Assembly (NCBI GenBank): GCA_019746975.1
Contig: JAIERK010000158.1
Span: forward strand, 1 to 64,000
Direction of reading: 5' to 3'
DNA: 64,000 nucleotides
Origin: Candidatus Obscuribacterales bacterium
GTDB taxonomy: Bacteria; Cyanobacteriota; Vampirovibrionia; Obscuribacterales; Obscuribacteraceae
Shown here piece by piece: positions 25,337 to 34,258 of the stretch; position 1 is the stretch's first letter; the number at the start of each line of letters is the position of its first letter. Made by a program: the position numbers and the translations under genes. The notes below the pieces were generated by a model. The model did no database searches. It saw nothing but the letters and a program-made list of their open reading frames with translations, and was not told where the DNA came from.

Positions 25337-27247
25337 ATGCCAGAATCGATTCCGCAAGGCTTTCCAGTCGAACTTTTGTCTAGATACGATCGTATCAGCT
25401 TCCTTGCGCGCGGCGGCATGGGCATCCTGTTCCGTGCGCACGACAAAACACTGAATAAGGAAGTGTCGATCAAAGCGCTGCCGACAAGATCTCAGGTCGG
25501 GTCTCGCAGAGTCGTTCGATTCCAGAAGGAGGCTCGGGCGGCGGGAAAGCTCAGTCATCCAAACATCGTTCAAGTTCTGGACTTCGGTGTCACCAAAGCA
25601 GGCGATCCCTATCTGGTGATGGACTTCATTCAAGGAATATCGCTCGAAGAGCTGATCTTGAAACAAGGCAGCCTCGAGGTAAGTAAGGCACTCCTGCTGT
25701 TTATTCAGATCGTCGACGGCATGTCGCACGCACACCACAACGGCATAGTCCACCGGGACATCAAATCCAGCAACATCATGCTCGAGACTTCCGATCCGGA
25801 AAAACCGGTTGCTATAATCGTAGACTTCGGAGTCGCCCACATGCGAGTCGCCGACATAGATCGTTCCGGTTTCGACAGCACAGGAAGCAATCTCGTCGGT
25901 TCCCCAGGTTATATGGGACCTGAAATCATTGACGGCAAGAAAGCCGACCAGCGCTCCGATATCTATGCAATCGGATGTTTGATGTTCGAGACCATCGTCG
26001 GCCGATTGCCATTCCATGGTGATACCGCCATTGATACCATGACAAAGCACAAACAGGCGCCGATTCCCAACATAACAGACAACAAGATTAAGTCCGTCAA
26101 TCCACAACTGTCACAAGCGATGGGTGAGATTATCGAGATCTGTCTGGCGAAAAACCCTGATAATCGCTTCCAAGACGCCGACGAGCTCAAAGTTGATCTG
26201 GTCGAGTGCGCAAGAATTTTCGACCGGGATATCAGAGATGCTGTGATTCAAATCGAAATCGACAGTAAGAACTTCTTTCAATCGATGATTAGCCCGCTCA
26301 AAGGAAAAGCAAAGGTGCCGTTCACTTTGCTTTTCGTAGGCGCAATCGTGCTTTCGAGTTCAATTGCATTCAAATTGATATCGACAATCGAGGGCACGAA
26401 GACGAAAAAAGATACCATCCTTGTTTCTAGAGGCGACAAACAAGAGCGCATAGAAATCAAACCAACCAAGTTTCTGGAAAACGACCATATCTTCAGAATA
26501 GGTAACGAGCTCACAGATAGGGCGATGAAGAATGGCGAGATTAAACCAGATGGAACAACTCTCAAAGTGCGTGGAGGTGAGCTCACAGACCGCTCCATTC
26601 CTTACATGGCAAAGATGAAACTGACGGAACTCGATTTGTCAGACAACAGCATAACGGATAAGGGATTGGAAGAGATTTCAAAATGGACGCAACTTGTCGA
26701 CTTCGATATAGATCGAATTAAGACCGTGAGCGACAAAGGTGTTGCGTCTATTGCGAAATTGCCCAACATCAGCCGCCTGTCTCTTCAAGGAACAGACGTG
26801 AGCGATGAAGGACTCCGCAGTCTCACCGGCGCAAAATCGCTCACTGTCCTATCGCTGCCGACCTGCTGGGGAATCACGACGAAGGGTGTAAGCCAGCTTA
26901 AAGTGTTGCCGAAACTGGAGCGGATAAACATCGGCTGGACAAATGTCTCGACGAGCGCTTTTGCAAACTTCCCCGTCCTCAGCCACGTCCAGATGGGAAC
27001 CGACTCGGTCGTCACTAGAGAGGATATTGCAGCACTAGCAGCGATACCAAACCTCAATTCGGTTACGATTCTGAAGGGCACTCTGTATCCCGAGGTATTA
27101 AGAGAACTTGTTAAGTGCAAGCGTCTTCGCTATCTCAAACTTGACATCATAGAGGGTCTCAGTCGAAGGGATCTCGACCGCTTCGAAAATTTGCATAACA
27201 AAACAAACAACGGAAAGATCCAGATCAAATCGTTGTTCATCGACTAA
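25337..27247 (+). CDS. Transmembrane Ser/Thr kinase with extracytoplasmic leucine-rich repeats
   Basis: 636 residues. An N-terminal Hanks-type kinase domain (residues ~15-290) has the glycine loop RGGMGILFRAHD, catalytic K46 (VSIKAL), HRDIKSSNIM (139-148), DFGVAH with D163, and GSPGYMGPE. A single membrane helix lies at about 328-348 (PFTLLFVGAIVLSSSIAF). The C-terminal ~250 residues are LRRs with spacing like LTELDLSDNSITDKGLEEI and ISRLSLQGTDVSDEGLRSL. Topology predicts an intracellular kinase and an external LRR sensor. All core catalytic residues are present, so it should be active. The LRV-like gene 24 bases upstream may encode a partner. The ligand is unknown. Confidence 0.93.
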   Translation: MPESIPQGFPVELLSRYDRISFLARGGMGILFRAHDKTLNKEVSIKALPTRSQVGSRRVVRFQKEARAAGKLSHPNIVQVLDFGVTKAGDPYLVMDFIQGISLEELILKQGSLEVSKALLLFIQIVDGMSHAHHNGIVHRDIKSSNIMLETSDPEKPVAIIVDFGVAHMRVADIDRSGFDSTGSNLVGSPGYMGPEIIDGKKADQRSDIYAIGCLMFETIVGRLPFHGDTAIDTMTKHKQAPIPNITDNKIKSVNPQLSQAMGEIIEICLAKNPDNRFQDADELKVDLVECARIFDRDIRDAVIQIEIDSKNFFQSMISPLKGKAKVPFTLLFVGAIVLSSSIAFKLISTIEGTKTKKDTILVSRGDKQERIEIKPTKFLENDHIFRIGNELTDRAMKNGEIKPDGTTLKVRGGELTDRSIPYMAKMKLTELDLSDNSITDKGLEEISKWTQLVDFDIDRIKTVSDKGVASIAKLPNISRLSLQGTDVSDEGLRSLTGAKSLTVLSLPTCWGITTKGVSQLKVLPKLERINIGWTNVSTSAFANFPVLSHVQMGTDSVVTREDIAALAAIPNLNSVTILKGTLYPEVLRELVKCKRLRYLKLDIIEGLSRRDLDRFENLHNKTNNGKIQIKSLFID

Positions 27248-27264
27248 TGACGCTTGCCTAAAAT

Positions 27265-28512
27265 CTATTCGGACCGACGCACTTTCGCAAAGCGACGTCG
27301 TCCAACTTGGACGACGGCATGGTCACCAGGGGCGGTGCCAATTTCGAAATTCGGATCGGTGACTTGCTCGGTGTCTACACGTACTCCGCCTTCGGCAATG
27401 AGGCGTTTCGCTTGAGCGGCACTGGGAGCCAGGTTGATGTCTGTCAGAATTCGGAAGAGGGCCTTCGGCTCTACAATGGTGAATTCAGGAATATCATCCG
27501 GCAACTTTCTTTCGCTGTGCACTTGCTGCCACTCGGCGACTGCCGCCTCTCCTTTCTCGGCACCATGATACTGGCTGACAATCTGCTTTCCAAGCAACAT
27601 CTTCACGTCCTTGGGATTCTTGCGACCTTGTAGATCATTCTTTATCTCATCGATTTCATCACCAGTCAAAGTGGTGGCAAGTTCGAAATATTTTACGATT
27701 AGATCGTCAGGAATGCGCATGCATTTGCCCAGCATGTCACTAGGCTCGTCCTTGAGCGCGATGTAATTATCATACGTTTTCGACATTTTCTTGACGCCGT
27801 CGGTGCCTTCCAGAAGTGGTACCAATAACGCCACCTGCTGATCTTGCAGATAATGCGGTTGCAACTCGCGACCCTGAAGTATGTTGAACCGTTGATCGGT
27901 GCCGCCAAGCTCAACGTCAGCTCTGACGGCTACTGAATCGTAACCTTGCAAGAGCGGGTAGAACAGCTCGTGAAAAGAGACCGGTAATTGCTTCTCAAAA
28001 CGATCTCCGAAAGCTTCCTTGGCAAGCAACTGGTTAATCGTCACAAGGCTGGCAAGTTTCAATATGTCGTTAAGATCAAGCGGAGCAAGCCAATCGGCAT
28101 TGTTGACCAGCTCGGTTTTTGAAAGATCAAGAATCAAACCCATCTGGTTGAGATAGGTCTTCGCATTCTCCTCTACCTGCTCACGGGTCAGAGGCGGACG
28201 AGTCGTGTTGCGCCCGGATGGATCGCCAATCTGAGCAGTGAAGCCGCCGATAATCAATACAACTTGATGCCCGAACTCCTGGAATCGTCTTAGTTTGCGA
28301 AAGACGACCGAATGCCCGATATGCAAATCGGTCGAAGTAGGGTCGATACCCAACTTCACTCGAAGCTGTCGGCCTTGCTTTTGAGCCGTATGCAATTTCT
28401 TGGCGAGCCCGAGTGTTCCTTCAGGAAGGATCTCAGCTCCTCGACCAAGCTCTCTAGCCTGAGCATGTAGCTCCTCGGGAATTTGCGCGTCGCTATCCAG
28501 TTGTGTACTCAT
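27265..28512 (-). CDS. tyrS: Tyrosyl-tRNA synthetase
   Basis: A class I synthetase of 415 residues that charges tRNA-Tyr. The HIGH motif is at residues 64-67 (TDLHIGHSVV) and KMSKT at 242-246 (GVKKMSKTYDNY); Rossmann signatures IIGGFTAQIGDPSGR and ELGGTDQRFNILQGREL are clear. A C-terminal S4-type RNA-binding domain follows (LFRILTDINLAPSAAQAKRL with GGVRVDTEQV). The frame is open to TTG 28590, but ATG 28512, with a GAAGG motif just upstream, fits the family start better. It converges on the kinase gene, the stops 17 bases apart. Confidence 0.96.
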   Translation of the reverse strand: MSTQLDSDAQIPEELHAQARELGRGAEILPEGTLGLAKKLHTAQKQGRQLRVKLGIDPTSTDLHIGHSVVFRKLRRFQEFGHQVVLIIGGFTAQIGDPSGRNTTRPPLTREQVEENAKTYLNQMGLILDLSKTELVNNADWLAPLDLNDILKLASLVTINQLLAKEAFGDRFEKQLPVSFHELFYPLLQGYDSVAVRADVELGGTDQRFNILQGRELQPHYLQDQQVALLVPLLEGTDGVKKMSKTYDNYIALKDEPSDMLGKCMRIPDDLIVKYFELATTLTGDEIDEIKNDLQGRKNPKDVKMLLGKQIVSQYHGAEKGEAAVAEWQQVHSERKLPDDIPEFTIVEPKALFRILTDINLAPSAAQAKRLIAEGGVRVDTEQVTDPNFEIGTAPGDHAVVQVGRRRFAKVRRSE

Positions 28513-28605
28513 CGCCTTCGCTCTTGGAATCAGGAAAACCAGAGCAAGTTTAACAGCCTCAGGACTCTCGCCGCCAGACAAAGCGAGCAAGCTTTACGAG
28601 AAGCG

Positions 28606-28631
28606 GTAAAGGGAGCGCTGATGACGCTCCC
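28606..28631 (-). terminator. Hairpin terminator after the proline-rich protein gene
   Basis: A perfect 7-bp stem (GGGAGCG at 28611-28617 with CGCTCCC at 28625-28631) with a 7-base loop. On the minus strand it is followed by TTTACC, a short T run. It lies 39 bases past the stop at 28670 and in front of tyrS, so it probably ends the upstream gene's transcript. Confidence 0.65.
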
Positions 28632-28669
28632 AACCATAGACATTCTTTTGATGAATGCTAGAGAAAGAA

Positions 28670-29803
28670 CTATTTCTTTCTCTGATTGTTCGGACCCGGC
28701 ACCGGAGGCGCGACCGCATCGGGTGTCGATTTTCTCTTCATGGCGTTGATGCTCTGTTTGGCAAGAGCCACATCAGCAGAACTGCCTTCCGAACCAATCG
28801 CATAAAGGAATTTGCCCTTGTCTGACGGCGTAAAGACTGTGTAGGCCGAAAGCTTCTGCTGCGGGTCTCGGTCTTCAAGCACGATCGAATTGCGGCCATT
28901 GATCGTCACCACGCTCAACATCGGGTTGTTGGGCGGAAAACTGGTGGTCGTCCCTGACATAATCAAGGCGCAGGCGTTGTCGTAACGCGCTTGCTCCGCG
29001 GCATTGCGGCTCGGTCCAAGCCTGCCAGGTCTGGCGAGGATTGCCCCTAACGCTTTTTGCTGATCGGCATCGAGCTCTCTACCTTCGTAGATAGTGACTT
29101 TGCTTGGCGAGTTGTCGACTTTGTACTCTTTTCGCACAAGGCTGCCGTCGTTCGGGTCGACCTTCTGCTCTTTGAACCTGGCGGGCAGATTCAGTTCGCC
29201 GACAATACCGCCGTCGTTTTCCTTCGTCAGATCAATTTTCTGCAAAGGCTCGGCCTTTGGCTGCGCCGGAGGTTGATCTCCACGGAGCGGACGCCGAAAG
29301 ATGCCCTGCCTCTGCTGAGCTTCAGGCTGGCCTGGCGGTTGAGCTTTTACTTCTTGAACCGGTTGAGGCTGTTGCCTCCTGCGACCCAAGCCTGCCAACA
29401 GTCCGAGACCTCGCTCGGGCGGCGGCAGATTAGCACCCAGTCTGTCTGAGCCCGGCTGCTGAGAGTCGTAACCACTAGCTTGGCGCATCGCAGAATAAGT
29501 CATACTGCCAGGCGCCGCACCATAGACTTCACGAGCCGAACGGCTCTGTCCTTGATACGTGGTGTCGACGCGCGGAGTAACCATATCAGCAGGTCTCGGC
29601 ATCGGCATCGGAATGACAGGTGGAGTTTGCTCGATTGTAACCCGGACGGGTGGTGCCGTTTCAGGCTGAGTCGGTGTCTGAGTTGTTGTTGATGTCTTAA
29701 CTGACCTTGATTCGGGACTCCAATACGGATTGGAGTCGATTACTGACGGGGTGCCGGATTTTGAATTAGTTTGATCATTACTAGGGGGTATATCCCAGCC
29801 CAT
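28670..29803 (-). CDS. Proline/glutamine-rich protein, unknown function
   Basis: 377 residues, not recognised. The first ~190 residues are Pro/Gln/Thr-rich and probably disordered (PPVIPMPMPRPADMVTPRV; QQPQPVQEVKAQPPGQPEAQ). The C-terminal ~180 residues look folded: VTIYEGRELDADQQKALGAI, ARYDNACALIMSGTTTSFPP, NSIVLEDRDPQQKLSAYTV, then a basic tail. No signal peptide or membrane segment, so cytosolic. It starts at ATG 29803 and has its own terminator, suggesting a single-gene transcript. A ~590-bp gap to leuS lies on the other side. Confidence 0.65.
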   Translation of the reverse strand: MGWDIPPSNDQTNSKSGTPSVIDSNPYWSPESRSVKTSTTTQTPTQPETAPPVRVTIEQTPPVIPMPMPRPADMVTPRVDTTYQGQSRSAREVYGAAPGSMTYSAMRQASGYDSQQPGSDRLGANLPPPERGLGLLAGLGRRRQQPQPVQEVKAQPPGQPEAQQRQGIFRRPLRGDQPPAQPKAEPLQKIDLTKENDGGIVGELNLPARFKEQKVDPNDGSLVRKEYKVDNSPSKVTIYEGRELDADQQKALGAILARPGRLGPSRNAAEQARYDNACALIMSGTTTSFPPNNPMLSVVTINGRNSIVLEDRDPQQKLSAYTVFTPSDKGKFLYAIGSEGSSADVALAKQSINAMKRKSTPDAVAPPVPGPNNQRKK

Positions 29804-30391
29804 GAGTGCGTCCCTCTCGAGAAATAATTACGCTTACACTGGAAGTTAAGTAAGCCTCGCGTCAATCGCCCTTGATTTTTTGCCTGCAAACCATACGGCT
29901 TAGAGGTTATTCGGCAACACCAGAACTGCTGTGAGAATACTTTTAGTCATCACTTTTGCACAATGCGGGAAATACGCCGCCGAATTTAATTAATCCTAAA
30001 ACCCGCTTCACATCGAACTCTTCAGATTAAATATATTTGGTCACACTCTTTTCAACTTTGGATATTGCGCAATTTGGACACTAAAAGGTCACAAATTGAC
30101 TACGCGGAAACACAGTTCTACTGATGGACTTGCCGATTTTCGCTTTGTGAAATCGCGGTATAAGTCCAGTCAATATCATCGTACAGATCTATACTATATG
30201 CAGACTCCGCCCAAAGCGAGATTGAACAATAGCCCATCCGACGCCGGCGGCAGACAAGGTTAATCCGAAATTTCTCGTCCACGAAACTTAGCACGGTCCT
30301 ATGTTTGCTTGTTCCAGGGACAACGCTGAGATAAGATCACTAGTTTGTTTTCAAACAGACAGCTCAAGGCGCAAAGGGGTGGTTTCAGTCC
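29804..30391. other. Intergenic region upstream of leuS
   Basis: About 590 bp without a credible gene. AT-rich around 29940-30120. No T-box leader elements were recognised in front of leuS, and no tRNA or tmRNA. An AAGGGG ribosome binding site at 30374-30379 precedes the leuS ATG by 12 bases. Confidence 0.4.
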
Positions 30392-33004
30392 ATGGCAAGC
30401 CAATACAATCCGCAGGATATTGAAGAAAAGTGGCAAAAACACTGGGAAAAAATCGGTATTCACCGCGCCGATAACGACAGCAAAAAACCTAAGTTTTACT
30501 CACTGGTCATGTTCCCCTATCCATCGGGCGATCTGCATATGGGACACATGCGGGTGTACACCATATCCGATGTCATTTCGCGACGAATGAGAATGCTCGG
30601 TCATAACGTGCTCAATCCCATGGGTTGGGACGCCTTCGGACTTCCAGCCGAGAATGCTGCCATCAAGCACTCCAAGCATCCCGAGAAATGGACGAAAGAA
30701 AACATCCGTTTTATGCGCGACGAGCAGCTCAAGAAGCTCGGTACGAGCTACGACTGGCAAAGAGAGGTGACGACCTGCGATCAAGACTATTACGGATGGA
30801 CGCAATGGCTTTTCCTCAAGTTTTTCAACAAAGGTCTCGCCGTGCGGAAAGAGGCAGCTGTTAATTGGTGCCCGGATTGTCACACTGTGCTCGCTAACGA
30901 ACAGGTCGAAGACGGCGCCTGCTGGCGCCATCCGGAGACCAGGGTGGAACAGAAGAAAATGAGCCAGTGGTTCCTCAAAATCACTGACTACTCAGAAGAA
31001 CTTCTCAAAGACCTGGACACGCTCACAGGCTGGCCAGAGCCGGTGAGAATCATGCAGCAGAACTGGATAGGAAAATCGACAGGAGCGGAGCTGCGTTTCG
31101 TCGTCGAGAGCAAACCAAACGTTCAGATAAGCGTGTTCACGACCAGACCTGACACCGTATTTGGTGTGAGCTATGTTGTCCTTGCTCCTGAAAATCCTCT
31201 GGTCCAAGAATTGACCACTGCCGATCGCCTGGAAGCCGTCAACAAGTACATTGATGACACGCTACACAAGACCGAACTGGAGAGGATGTCGACCGAAAAG
31301 TCGAAATCAGGGGTGCCCATCGGCAGCTTCGTTCTCAACCCATTTAACGGCGATGTCGTGCCTATTTGGGTAGCGGACTATGTTTTGATGAACTACGGGA
31401 CCGGTGCAGTCATGGGGGTCCCCGCTCATGATGATAGGGACTTCCAATTCGCCAAACAACACAATCTGCCGATAAAAGAAGTAATTTCGAAAGACGGTCA
31501 AGCCTCGCCAGAACTGAAAGAGGCCTATACCGAGAGCGGTAAGATGATCAACTCCGCCGCATTCAACGGATTGGACAGCGAAACCGCCAAAGAGAAAATG
31601 ACCGACTGGGCAGCTGATCATGCGTGCGGATCGAAACGCGTACAGTGGCGGTTGCGTGATTGGTTGATCAGTCGGCAACGCTACTGGGGTTGCCCGATTC
31701 CGCTCGTTCATTGCGAATCGTGCGGAATCGTCCCTGTCAAAGAAGCTGATATACCGGTGAAGCTGCCGATCGAAGGCGTGGTTATCACGGGTCAGGGAGG
31801 CTCGCCGCTCTCTTCCGATGAATCTTTCCTGAAGACCCCCTGCCCGTCATGCGGGAAGGAGGCATCGCGCGAAACAGATACGATGGACACATTCATCGAC
31901 TCGAGCTGGTATTTCTTGAGGTACGCCGACGCGAGCAATAAGGAAGAGGCCTTTTCTCGAGCCGCCGTCGACTACTGGATGCCGGTCGATCAATATGTAG
32001 GAGGCGTAGAACATGCCATTCTACACCTCCTGTACAGCAGATTCTTCACGAAGGCCTGCCGTGACGTAGGACTGCTCAAAGCGAGCGAACCGTTTGAGAA
32101 TCTGCTTTCACAAGGAATGGTAACAAAGTTTTCTGCTCAATCCGGCCGAATCGAGAAGATGTCCAAATCTCGCGGTAACGTGGTAGGCACAACCGATTTC
32201 TTCAAACGATACGGAGCAGACTCCGCGCGCCTCTTCACCCTATTCGCGGCACCTCCGGAGCAAGAACTGGAATGGTCGGAAGAGGGCGCGATCGGTCAAT
32301 ACCGCTTCCTTGGTCGGATCTGGCGCATAGTCAGCGAGCTGATTGAAAATGGAGTCGTCGCTCCATTCGACGGCGACGTCAATCAAGAGAAGCTGGACGC
32401 ATCAGGAAAAGCCTTCCACAAACTGGTTCATAAGACGATCAAAGCAGTTACACACGATCTCAATCGCGGTCGATACATTTTCAACACCGCGATCGCTCGT
32501 TGTATGGAGCTCGTCAACGGAATGTATAAGTACGCTCAAGAACTTTCCGGAAAAAGCGTAGAAGGTAATGGCAATGGTAAGACCGAGAAGCCGGTGGGCG
32601 ACCAGCCCAACACACTCGCTCCTCGAGGCGAAAAGCTCTCTCAGGAAGAGAGAGATCTATTCTCTTTCGCGGTTAAATCGCTCTTGCTCGTGCTTTCTCC
32701 AATGGCTCCGCATATAACTGAAGAGCTCTGGCAAAGAGTCGGCTACATAAAGAAGGAGGGCGATTCGATCCACATAACCGCCTGGCCTGCATTCACCGAC
32801 GCGCTGACGATCGATGATGAGATTGAGCTGGTTCTTCAGGTCAACGGCAAAATCGTCAATAAAGTTGCAGCTCAAAGAGGGCTGGAAAAGACAGTAGCCG
32901 AAGGCCTGGCGCTCAATGACGAGAAGGTGAAAAGCAAGATTGACGGTCAGTCGATTCGTAAAGTGATTGTTGTACCTGACAAGCTCGTAAACATCGTCAT
33001 TTAA
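30392..33004 (+). CDS. leuS: Leucyl-tRNA synthetase
   Basis: A class I synthetase of 870 residues, full length for the bacterial family. The N-terminal catalytic core has HMGH at 49-52 ([18 protein letters not shown]); the editing (CP1) domain includes [19 protein letters not shown] and [19 protein letters not shown] with the editing Asp; the KMSKS loop is at 589-593 ([12 protein letters not shown]). The C-terminal domain ends with [14 protein letters not shown]-like strands. Zinc-type Cys pairs ([22 protein letters not shown]) are present. The start has an AAGGGGTGG motif. It appears to be transcribed alone from the long upstream gap. Confidence 0.97.
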   Translation: MASQYNPQDIEEKWQKHWEKIGIHRADNDSKKPKFYSLVMFPYPSGDLHMGHMRVYTISDVISRRMRMLGHNVLNPMGWDAFGLPAENAAIKHSKHPEKWTKENIRFMRDEQLKKLGTSYDWQREVTTCDQDYYGWTQWLFLKFFNKGLAVRKEAAVNWCPDCHTVLANEQVEDGACWRHPETRVEQKKMSQWFLKITDYSEELLKDLDTLTGWPEPVRIMQQNWIGKSTGAELRFVVESKPNVQISVFTTRPDTVFGVSYVVLAPENPLVQELTTADRLEAVNKYIDDTLHKTELERMSTEKSKSGVPIGSFVLNPFNGDVVPIWVADYVLMNYGTGAVMGVPAHDDRDFQFAKQHNLPIKEVISKDGQASPELKEAYTESGKMINSAAFNGLDSETAKEKMTDWAADHACGSKRVQWRLRDWLISRQRYWGCPIPLVHCESCGIVPVKEADIPVKLPIEGVVITGQGGSPLSSDESFLKTPCPSCGKEASRETDTMDTFIDSSWYFLRYADASNKEEAFSRAAVDYWMPVDQYVGGVEHAILHLLYSRFFTKACRDVGLLKASEPFENLLSQGMVTKFSAQSGRIEKMSKSRGNVVGTTDFFKRYGADSARLFTLFAAPPEQELEWSEEGAIGQYRFLGRIWRIVSELIENGVVAPFDGDVNQEKLDASGKAFHKLVHKTIKAVTHDLNRGRYIFNTAIARCMELVNGMYKYAQELSGKSVEGNGNGKTEKPVGDQPNTLAPRGEKLSQEERDLFSFAVKSLLLVLSPMAPHITEELWQRVGYIKKEGDSIHITAWPAFTDALTIDDEIELVLQVNGKIVNKVAAQRGLEKTVAEGLALNDEKVKSKIDGQSIRKVIVVPDKLVNIVI

Positions 33005-33157
33005 GAGATGTTCGATCAGGTCCATTTCACCACCAGACGGACTCGATTATCGGACTGCCCAAATCCTGCCAGAATAGATGTGTCGCCATTCTGGCGACCC
33101 TCGTGCGTGCGGTCGAGAAAAATGTTTCTCCAGACACTTAATGTGGAACTCTAGTTA

Positions 33158-34135
33158 ATGTATTCTCTCCGAAAGCACTTAACTGTTTTTCTGCGATCTC
33201 AGGTGCAGGCTGATATGCAACACAACCAACCAGCGGACGTTACAATCGAAACCAGCGGCGTAATCCCAATCATGACGGGGTTACTGATTTTCTGCATGGT
33301 CGTCGTATTCGCGATGATGTGCCAAAATCGCATGGAATTTTGGATGACTCATCCGTCGCTAGAATCCTGGACGCAAAACAACGCATCGGTCAATCCAGTC
33401 GCGATTATGACCATGATCCGGGATCAGAATTTCACTAAAGCCATATCGACAATCGCGCTGGCTAGCCTCGCTTCGCTCACCGGGTGGCAACTGGCACTCA
33501 ACGCCTACTTCACTTGGGTGTTCGGAAGTACCGTCGAGCAGAAGCTGGGAGCGTCTCGATTCCTGATTCTCTGTGCACTCGCTATTATCATTCCTTACGC
33601 TATCGTCGCCTGGGACGGGTTCAATCACGCAGATTCAGTAAGCTATTACTATGGACCGGTTTACGTGATCCTCGCGCTGTACGGCGCTGGTCTCGTCTTC
33701 CCGGAGGAAAAGAAAGTCCGCCAGTGGTTCAGAAAGACCAGAGGCGAGATCTTTCAACGGGCGCCTCGCGGCGACTCGGCTTCGAAATTCAAGGTTAATA
33801 CTGGGCTGTTATCGGCCGTCTTTATCGTGTATGAGGTCGGCTTATGGTACTTCGCCGATAAATACACCCCGACTTTCCAGACATTCCATCTGTGGGGCAT
33901 AACATCCGCGATCATGATTGGATACGGACTAACCTGGTTCCTCGTATGGAGCGCTACAGGCGACCTCAGGGAAGGTCCTGTAAAGCTTATGTGCATTCGA
34001 AAATATAATGAGATATTGAAGCTGGATATAGGCCACGAGGCTGCCGTAAGAACTACCGCCATGGCTCTAGGGCTGCCAGAGGACCGGGTCAAGCAATGGG
34101 TAGCCAAGCAAAAAGGAAAGATGAAAATCTCTTAG
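33158..34135 (+). CDS. Rhomboid-like membrane protein lacking protease residues (pseudoprotease)
   Basis: 325 residues with about six membrane helices. The central part matches the rhomboid fold: GWQLALNAYFTWVFGSTVEQ corresponds to the TM2 segment carrying the conserved His and Asn in active rhomboids, but the His is absent. The position of the catalytic GxSG reads YGPVYVILALYGAGLVFP, so the serine is missing as well. It is therefore probably an inactive rhomboid relative, comparable in concept to iRhoms or derlins, which bind membrane proteins without cutting them. The C-terminus is a soluble basic region. Start ATG 33158; ATG 33215 is an alternative. Neighbours do not clarify its role. Confidence 0.75.
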   Translation: MYSLRKHLTVFLRSQVQADMQHNQPADVTIETSGVIPIMTGLLIFCMVVVFAMMCQNRMEFWMTHPSLESWTQNNASVNPVAIMTMIRDQNFTKAISTIALASLASLTGWQLALNAYFTWVFGSTVEQKLGASRFLILCALAIIIPYAIVAWDGFNHADSVSYYYGPVYVILALYGAGLVFPEEKKVRQWFRKTRGEIFQRAPRGDSASKFKVNTGLLSAVFIVYEVGLWYFADKYTPTFQTFHLWGITSAIMIGYGLTWFLVWSATGDLREGPVKLMCIRKYNEILKLDIGHEAAVRTTAMALGLPEDRVKQWVAKQKGKMKIS

Positions 34136-34171
34136 TAATCCCTACCGCTTTTCATGTGAGTATGGAATAAC

Positions 34172-34199
34172 TTGGAATGCTCCTGACTAGTGTTAGAAT
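34172..34199 (+). promoter_or_regulatory. Promoter for the CapD/FlaA1-type gene
   Basis: TTGGAA at 34172-34177 and TAGAAT at 34194-34199 are separated by 16 bases, and a TG at 34191-34192 gives an extended -10. The longest frame's GTG at 34190 lies inside this promoter, which supports the downstream GTG at 34259 as the true start. Confidence 0.6.
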
Positions 34200-34258
34200 C
34201 AGGCGCCGAGTCAGTGCGCTCGGTTGATTTGAGACTTTCAAATCATCTGGAGTGCCGC

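Noticed and set aside
29804-30391. Possible T-box leader before leuS
   Set aside because: No T-box bulge sequence or antiterminator/terminator pair was seen.
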